In this document: positions 34,301 to 34,668 of the stretch, piece after piece
How the letters are laid out: every line of letters begins with the position of its first letter
How positions within the stretch are numbered: the first letter of the stretch is position 1
Origin: Rhodopirellula maiorica SM1
GTDB taxonomy: Bacteria; Planctomycetota; Planctomycetia; Pirellulales; Pirellulaceae
Assembly (NCBI RefSeq): GCF_000346295.1
Contig: NZ_ANOG01000333.1
Span: forward strand, 1 to 34,668
DNA length: 34,668 nt
Direction: 5' to 3'
Position numbers and translations under genes: made by a program
Notes under the pieces: model-generated
What the model was told of the DNA's origin: nothing
Seen by the model: only the letters and a program-made list of their open reading frames with translations
The model's database searches: none

Positions 34301-34668
34301 CTTGGATGTCCCATCGGACTCACGCACAGAGTAATAAACATCATAGGTCGGCACCGGTGCGCTGGATGGACCGGTCGTTCCCGTACGCTCGAACGTAAAG
34401 GCATCGACATCGTGCGAGATCGTAAATTGATCCAATTGATCCGAAACCGGCGGATTGGCATTGGTGTAGATGTTCGTATTAGGCGTCGTACCATTACCGG
34501 GGATGTTGTCATTCTGCGTTGTCAGGAAGGATCCATCGGTCGGATCGATTTTCACCAATTGCCCGACCGTTCCGTTACCATTTTCCAATCGGATGTACCC
34601 ATACATCGCACCATCGCTACGAATCACGATGTCTTGCAGATCATCGCGACCGGAACCGACGTTTGCTT
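19055..34668 (-). CDS. Giant multidomain surface protein (partial; cadherin-like, GEVED, dockerin-like)
   Basis: The frame is open to the right edge (the last codons read ...GRDDLQDIVIRSDG), so the N-terminus is missing; at least 5,200 residues are present without a stop or frameshift. No cysteine was seen on reading the whole product. Order from the N-terminal side: propeller-like and other beta-rich sequence, seven ~76-residue repeats, ~95-residue repeats, two jelly-roll-like segments, a beta-helix, an Ig-like module, GEVED with an insert, about 17 cadherin-like modules joined by xNDxP linkers, a dockerin-like pair and an acidic tail. Many D/N/G-rich strings suggest calcium binding. It is probably a secreted or surface-attached adhesin or matrix protein; the export signal lies outside the window. 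A GTG at 34627 is not a credible start. Giant proteins of this kind are typical of planctomycetes; ligand and attachment are unknown. Confidence 0.93.
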   Translation of the reverse strand, partial: ANVGSGRDDLQDIVIRSDGAMYGYIRLENGNGTVGQLVKIDPTDGSFLTTQNDNIPGNGTTPNTNIYTNANPPVSDQLDQFTISHDVDAFTFERTGTTGPSSAPVPTYDVYYSVRESDGTSKLYRARENGDASPRNASGGQPKYGYLGHIQSPGVINASETFLVRDSSNPVNSTTIEFRSKLPGKRGNDVSVIVTYDQVNSGAGATVTSASNPAATNPVINLRIRYTRDNNGAINGGPTAGAIVDAINNHVNARELITAVITSGNTGTNGRNFLPDGTISTIPLLGGDDGAIGPISGRVTGLSFDNFLSNGNLFGVTSAGEFLEINPDNGLVINRKEIFDSSGNPFSFQGLALGPQNVNDGAYANTLFAVTSSGEVVALDSAGEPVYAFESNNSSQLVTVSGTPSGDSFFTLTFDNGVTRQTTEPIKADAPYTSSVNEEQTISTDAYSGDFTLSFEKNQGAVSALLQPILTAPAPGTSQTIQVQNVSDQAFTEQWPATPFVIQVQNEQMLVTSQVGNAFTVTRGIHNTIPTTHPDTATVAEVTTSLLTTPMSATASSALTVTDLLSASSNLSISSPLALDISPTALILEVDDASLFPSAPFPIRVNGEEMLVSAVNLPANEFTISRAENGTTATSHLAGSQVQVVPVSGAPVVGLDNNPASTTLRVVDASIYPDTNFSILIGSEELEVTAVDLVTNELTVIRAQNGTAIANHNIGTQVRVLPVAGVTTGASITAAATTIEVIDADIFPTAVPFTIQIENEELLVTSVDTTLNRLAVTRAQNGTVATTHDLGSPVRVIPVFGTGFVGIDNASTTLSVVDASEFPAAPFSIRIDDEVMFVSAVDLVVDQLTVSRGELGTSATSHQIGGLVEVLTQSSSALTSQIGASQFATSLEVFDASVFPATPFTIRVDREEMLVTNVDLGTNTLTVVRGRNKTAIDIHYVPQVATVVSDTLTVETDAPFPTTTPFNIRIGDEDLRVISRTGNQFNVIRGINGTDRVPHNADEVVRYIETTAPIAYDATAAQVASALHALPSIASGDITVSIYDGPLTGDASGTVTIEFTNNLGKKDLVELTSDTSGLEKNEVQSITLDSLIVGGAFQLQYDGETTGDLNFNATPAEIQAELELLANIGPGNVVVTGGPLPGTPIQVEFTNTLGSQNILPQITVVNDRLVNNERQQLSINGGPTGGTFTLSVPGHGTTGNINWNANAAAVQTALEGIGTIGVGNVTVTGGGNLPGATFTIEFNGALEDTNIGNITRANSFTGGTNPNVVITQIIDGDSIMGTTATDIDGGPVSVTHVTDVDGVLSVRDAIVGLLTIGNNDVRVSGDLQGAGVVVQFTNALGGTDQIVMEVDNFQMSGGTANVVIDGTKGDGVPDDFVSRVTAMAGTPTGIAFSPLDFNLWHPTTKRADDAGHGVNNANDNSRNPANEDYTISNPGDAGDDRNVNEANGGLSFHFGFEQWVQNPTSNSDSYINYRAGTNAQLGIRTTVQHADLSSNTDIRNSYNFPGGGLGSLVSSDFSLAGADAKDRPTLYFNYFLETEGDDGSSNNNDGTDPFRDSARVFASRDGGVTWELVATNNSELSAANTGGPFAELPGFLSHLSDAGLNADAPRAENHQIVQELFDNSGNWRQARVDMSTFAGEPNIQIRVDFSTAGAMDDSSLGGTDSTFGEFRNGTRSIRSQDNLYEGFYIDDIIVGFAERGEMVTGPASNTDRGITNLDSGRTNDNNPSARPDILSGPYQLEIRRSGEYAFLPDATQSPIIVGTTFDTNDNHTLDVASTATTAFEPADGSFIWTPTDIEIQGQTIPAIAISPWATSTDQPFTGTQSLKSGSLSVLPASIYQATPLQLGGVAAGAGVIQFAYRTSSPNGDNGLRFFINDRPQALLPTGGDESGGNADTSFATGDSGYRVVSFPFTDPTNTVFTWVFASADGTPVNSATDVAFIDDINVLQGGTGLLGDKNRERAQGMFIVDSNVIRDSGTLGINVQPGTEQVNGGMPHPGSTINFPQVDLDRLVPGIVVQNNVIVGDSAIRFAGEASANPSRPVPFGRFVNNTLVGDGSGGIGFDITDNSSPTLMNNIITNFGTGIRDNTSQPLVIRSNYFQENGTNGPTGTDAIVQAAGTPLFVDAANDNYYLVESSSALDSSLNQLEDRFDYVTFKTELGIAISTIDAPELDVFGQLRINSSNNPGGGGSNVFVDRGAVDRSDLEQPFVVLLNPIDYANTLREDRDPNLTVVHLSDPIADSFVFLLNDGAGPNAPFEGTGINPASVNPATITVRRNNITLTEGVDFTLGYNELTGELRLTPFSSLWEPAGVYEITFDNNVIGDNAGNALRDNQADGTTKFTIILPEVPLDFGDAKLSGSLNVYGTLLGNDGARHAIINNASPRLGSYVDSEDDSALLTGGLDDTPATVVATSPSASAIFDIQPHATAAGGTTIRIDSLAIPPAAGDVISIDIGRVAKQFELVPTGIAPGVGNIPVRFATSDTAAQIATKLIAKINAEMNAAGDSLVVQAVAGSSDTIEIFNRDDEDGVNVGVYNDGTTDYIVFLKPGVTGTTTNKEDILGFLNPQDPTGAQIPVSVTGTGYVSAWIDFDGNGVFHPTLEKVIDNVLISDAANPTIFNVITPAGTTDKLTWARFRISPEGGLQPTGLAVGGEVEDYQVQIHNVPLPVPVDDPTSPSTHYTINEDSTLDTNDAPDIIPSVLDNDTISPLVFSPVTVVLDQDVSNGTLVLDSATGDFVYTPDPDFVGIDTFTYRLATQQSAIDTALPSTLYATVIIEVQPVNDTPRAADQTVVLLEDTVRTVTESELLANATADDVPSYPAGAPASPWDESGQVLHVVALHVGATTIDSTTPIGDFPIATSRGQILSATFDTSDPANIFLVSFDYQANADLNRDNLRLPTDSPILDEITYTISDDGKSDDPNVLGDGGADDEIGVLDPVNGRLTHTAKISFDVRPQNDDPIANDDVISRTSARWMAYWAGSTLPVPTEDQSLTIPIDFLLSNDVNARPTAADELADLNDGALVIPDPGTVLTTALGGTVTFNNDGTFTYRAPDNFYGEDTFTYTAEDAGINEDVSGNRPLAALTDTAVVTIFVEPINDNPVAFPRELLVDEVVEYDAFGNLVNNDRKVAFDAEFLLQQFGTNPVLAGVDDPTLIEPYNESNQALRVVAFTDADETIDVQSDLAASGGTGTLTMTTPSGGVLSFNFTAGAFVDGFYEPAVDYNGLTPHEADPVNPLEFFNYIVSDDGTVLLPPLPPGTAYTPDPFVETRSLPTRVSLTVADKNDAPEFPAFATVTFPEDIQADGTAVYYDIYAGSRIANYDPLAVRPDVIFPGHSTALDERATESLSFSYVSTVEPAGMFSAPPVLDQYGVLTLMPNPDAFGYAVFEITATDNGQSFNATTGLLEDDFRSTTRTLTVHITPVNDQPVTQDRTLTVAEVVDNDPLTGLPNGNQAILPILPEDLLRQSTVNDPAILTEQPSRESDFADGSQSIYDEHEQDLRVVVFGIPDGFGGFTTVTSADSGTVFPTINGGTLMFNFDASGAFSGGEYRPAINYNRLPPFNPTEAFTYIVEDFGATTIPGADQVTPAAPSPIDYTAVPDPFGNLNNRSVAKTVQITVTEVNDPPFIPDFDTGTTTVGGTTINYTPNSISFDERERTDAPSMTFDLYQIPGVGIEAGPLTALDELASQSLTSIIIQPAFDGTGNSLVPTGMMATNPTLTADGRITISPTPDAFGVAVFDVIVTDSGSGVAPNNNVSIRKLTITINAVNDVPQAADQTLDLVTEAIERDSNGNVISPVPVASITFDKAQLLRNAVEGVFDPALNPSFNENEQDLRVVAFRIPGVPAVVDGSIDEAGLTAGNGTVTRTTLNNATLTFTFVGGEFVSGTYTPSVDYNRRTPFAADDQFEFKIEDRGLVTIPGTNPVVTEDTGSLRSAYANATITTIEQNDPPEFNFLPVVDVLERDDNGETVVPNWATDIQAGPSTALDELERESVQFTLVPALSNIPAGLFRLPPKVANNGALSIFPSPDAVGTATIVIEATDLDPTTPGFVPASHFVTFTLNVQPVNDAPRLDPAVVNTSQTSTTDPDLSYSVGTDGTITYTLREDNTQPGGNATTAYFIPLVKGAVAPPNGFDSLGLLDVFKVGPDNESTAAPGGSQILQLASFPRTTQRGGSLTEVFENGQRVGLNYVPPINYNSAIGADDGFTYSVNDNSIVNGDPAAGETYSLTQGTLFEDQRTAVNRVRLRMSAVNDRPEFETSSLSVESAEDAGMTTKNGFAFNITGGPRTTATDESIQTLAFDVQPVGNAATFFTTQPTILSNGRLMYQSAPDAFGSFEFTVVLRDNGAMETATRGDLFESVPVTMTINVRPVNDAPVAVNNAPNLTYTVGEDGSVVIPFVGNAADNPGLLDFFRVGPSNETSALVGGGQSIDVATPYPSTSDGGGTLTPVLNAANVVIGLRYTPTLNFAGTDKFTYTISDDGVTVALGTGGAATNDFKSITNEVTIGVNAVNDPPQFSGAGDVDSVEDQGPVVVPNWATDVQAGPDDAIDELQGDGTNPAQTVSFMLNQISGSPSLFSVAPSVTISGSTASLSYTTAADANGDATFEVTLKDDGTPSQSVTKTFTIRVAPVNDVPTFTPGGVVNVDEDSDTYSEVWATNVSQGPADETGPPVRFEVTVPTESQGLFEILPTIDSNGVLQFKPAENASGSASLQVTAFDSEDAASIVATLQINIGEINDRPVAVSDELDTDEDAVVSIDSIDLTGNDVDPDLASNPLETLTVVLPASSTTQLGALLTYDSVSGKITYDPTDAAELQRMKPGDVLVDSFFYSVKDASGAESDPVEVQITVQGVNDAPVVNPDAVIINATGPTLFRPQDNDVDVDGTIVPTSIVITSQPTSGGLSVEEDGTLVYTPFASFDGEDQFRYTVADNLGQQSQQATVTITTSRLPIVPDFDDVVATSKDTTIVDVGAAAQAVEGELDLTSLTIVSGPSNGTASANADGTISYQADAGHIGTDSVQVTITDSAGRVSEPATINFNVVAFRLQNPNPNQFNDVNASGSVTTLDALLIINRIGLAPNNASSIPVTSSDSGPPYYDVNGDDIISALDALQVINQLSLQGSQASSEDATGQGSAEQIPLLSSVAQSAVSQSTTLHITPAVESIETPAKVVDSSQPSSQPKDFLDLIAESHDADEGEEEEDRLSALDVAFADLL
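19345..19550 (-). other. Dockerin type I-like domain of the giant protein
   Basis: There are two F-hand-like repeats: DVNASGSVTTLDALLIINRI and DVNGDDIISALDALQVINQL. Both show the dockerin pattern of a Ca2+-binding loop (D-x-N-x-x-G/D...D) followed by a helix with DALxxIN. The second repeat keeps a full set of acidic ligands; the first has Ser in place of one. Dockerins bind cohesins, but planctomycete versions occur on many non-cellulosomal giant proteins, where the partner is unknown. Confidence 0.85.
19575..26640 (-). repeat. Array of ~17 cadherin-like modules in the giant protein
   Basis: Modules of about 95-190 residues are separated by linkers of the form V/I/K/Q-N-D-x-P: VNDTP, QNDDP, INDNP, KNDAP, VNDQP, VNDPP, VNDVP, QNDPP, VNDAP, VNDRP, VNDAP, VNDPP, VNDVP, INDRP, VNDAP. 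The linkers lie near 26330, 25805, 25385, 24830, 24410, 23815, 23375, 22845, 22485, 21935, 21570, 21155, 20797, 20485 and 20140. Three kinds can be told apart. C modules are standard (NDxGTFxYxPxxxFxGxDxFTY). Long A modules carry QxLRVVAF and YxPxVDYN. B modules carry AGPxTAxDE and PxPDAFGxAxFxVxxTD. From about 25385 to 20797 the order is A-B repeated five times, then one more B. Ca2+-dependent rod-like folding is expected from family knowledge. Confidence 0.85.
26690..27625 (-). other. GEVED domain with an inserted module
   Basis: The domain starts at LDFGDAKLSGS and includes GSYVDSEDDS, GYVSAWIDFDGNGVF, WARFRIS and the defining GGEVEDYQV at its end. Between the first and second parts sits an insert of about 100 residues (IDIGRVAKQFELVP to DEDGVNVGVYN) resembling a separate alpha/beta repeat that contains a QIATKLIAKINAE helix. 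GEVED domains are found in surface and secreted proteins; the function is unknown. Confidence 0.8.
27630..28060 (-). other. Ig-like (SwmB/Big-type) module of the giant protein
   Basis: The stretch from VVLLNPIDYANTLRED through the NPATITVRRNNITLTEGVDF, GELRLTP and AGVYEITFDNNVIGDNAGN segments has the pattern of bacterial Ig-like domains of the SwmB/Big_5 type, which define an 'extremal value' strand order ending in DxxGN. It links the beta-helix to GEVED. Confidence 0.6.
28250..28780 (-). other. Right-handed parallel beta-helix of the giant protein
   Basis: Short repeated coils of the type VxxNxIxxxxxxGI are visible: FIVDSNVIRDSGTLGINV, IVVQNNVIVGDSAIRF, FVNNTLVGDGSGGIGF, LMNNIITNFGTGI and VIRSNYF. 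The segment ends in YYLVESSSALDSS, which closes many such helices. This fold occurs in polysaccharide-active enzymes and in adhesins; no catalytic motif was seen. Confidence 0.8.
28815..30330 (-). other. Two jelly-roll (MAM-like) segments of the giant protein
   Basis: The first segment (about 29570-30330) runs from HFGFEQW through LYFNYFLETEG and ASRDGGVTWELVATN to YIDDIIVGF. The second (about 28815-29215) runs from TGTQSLKSG through IQFAYRTSS to AFIDDINVL. The 'gift-wrapped' pattern, with an early Gly/Ser strand and a terminal F/Y-I-D-D-I, matches MAM/laminin-G-like or immune-inhibitor-A-type jelly rolls that bind sugars or proteins. Confidence 0.6.
30570..31640 (-). repeat. ~95-residue beta repeats with NATAAxVQxAL helix
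   Basis: At least three and probably four related units share the pattern GGxFxLxxxGxTTGxxxxNAxAAxVQxALxxLxxIGxGNVxVTGGxLPGxxxxxEFxNxLG. Clear copies contain NFNATPAEIQAELELLANIG, NWNANAAAVQTALEGIGTIG and YDATAAQVASALHALPSIA. A fourth (VRDAIVGLLTIGNNDVRVSG) is degenerate. Such units recur in large planctomycete surface proteins; function unknown. Confidence 0.75.
31640..33240 (-). repeat. Seven tandem ~76-residue repeats (EEMLVT...VxRGxNGTxAxxH)
   Basis: Each unit has the pattern TTLxVxDASxFPxxPFxIRIxxEEMLVTxVDxxxNxLTVxRGxNGTxAxxHxxGxxVxV. The seven 'RG' or 'RA' cores read TRGIHNTIPTTH, SRAENGTTATSH, IRAQNGTAIANH, TRAQNGTVATTH, SRGELGTSATSH, VRGRNKTAIDIH and IRGINGTDRVPH. The conserved Glu-Glu, Arg and His positions are striking for a structural repeat. 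The central five are the most regular; the first and last have diverged. Similar VxRGxxGTxAxxH strings occur in phage tail and baseplate proteins, as far as can be recalled; homology is unproven. Confidence 0.8.
33240..34668 (-). other. N-terminal visible part of the giant protein
   Basis: This beta-rich region contains propeller-like blades (LFGVTSAGEFLEINPDNG and LFAVTSSGEVVALDSAGEP), a segment VRDSSNPVNSTTIEFRSKLP with GKRGNDVSVIVTYD, and an IVDAINNHVN helix reminiscent of a module seen in other large surface proteins. No signal peptide is present because the gene continues past the window edge. Confidence 0.6.

Noticed and set aside
34625-34627. GTG as the start of the giant gene
   Set aside because: The frame is open to the window edge and the upstream codons read as a normal continuation (GRDDLQDI); no signal peptide follows the GTG.

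Overview
This looks like a chromosomal segment of a planctomycete, most probably Pirellulaceae (Rhodopirellula-like). The inference rests on gene content: an adjacent DUF1592 cytochrome-like / Tat-exported DUF1552 pair, a DUF1570 putative metallopeptidase, a two-lobed secreted alpha/beta hydrolase, and a giant cysteine-poor surface protein with GEVED, cadherin-like and dockerin-like modules. No rRNA, tRNA, CRISPR array, transposase or prophage was recognised.

Layout. 1-442 is the end of a rhomboid protease. 443-758 is intergenic and holds a palindromic dispersed repeat. 759-4491 (minus) is the DUF1552/DUF1592 pair. 4572-6305 (minus) is a UbiB/ABC1 kinase-like membrane protein. Divergent from it, 6466-11464 (plus) carries an orphan Fe3+-type fused ABC permease, a secreted hydrolase and a DUF1570 protein. 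11724-16501 (minus) is a phosphate operon, pstS-pstC-pstA-pstB-ppk2. Its likely controls are three 11-bp-spaced TTAACA-like boxes upstream of pstS, a strong hairpin between pstS and pstC, and tightly coupled downstream starts. 16940-18628 (minus) is flgK with a sigma-28-like promoter. A second, inverted copy of the palindromic repeat lies at 18833-18974. The rest, 19055-34668 (minus), is one open reading frame of at least 5,200 codons that runs off the right edge.

How the genes work together. The pst genes would import phosphate under starvation, and the class I-type polyphosphate kinase 2 directly behind pstB would link uptake to polyphosphate turnover; phoU is absent from the operon. The giant protein is a mosaic of beta-rich extracellular modules: seven copies of a ~76-residue repeat, several ~95-residue repeats, two jelly-roll-like segments, a beta-helix, a GEVED domain with an inserted domain, about 17 cadherin-like modules that alternate as A-B pairs in the central part, a dockerin-like pair and an acidic tail. 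It is probably an adhesin or cell-surface matrix protein; this is inference. The hydrolase and the DUF1552/DUF1592/DUF1570 proteins carry export signals and probably act in the envelope or periplasm.
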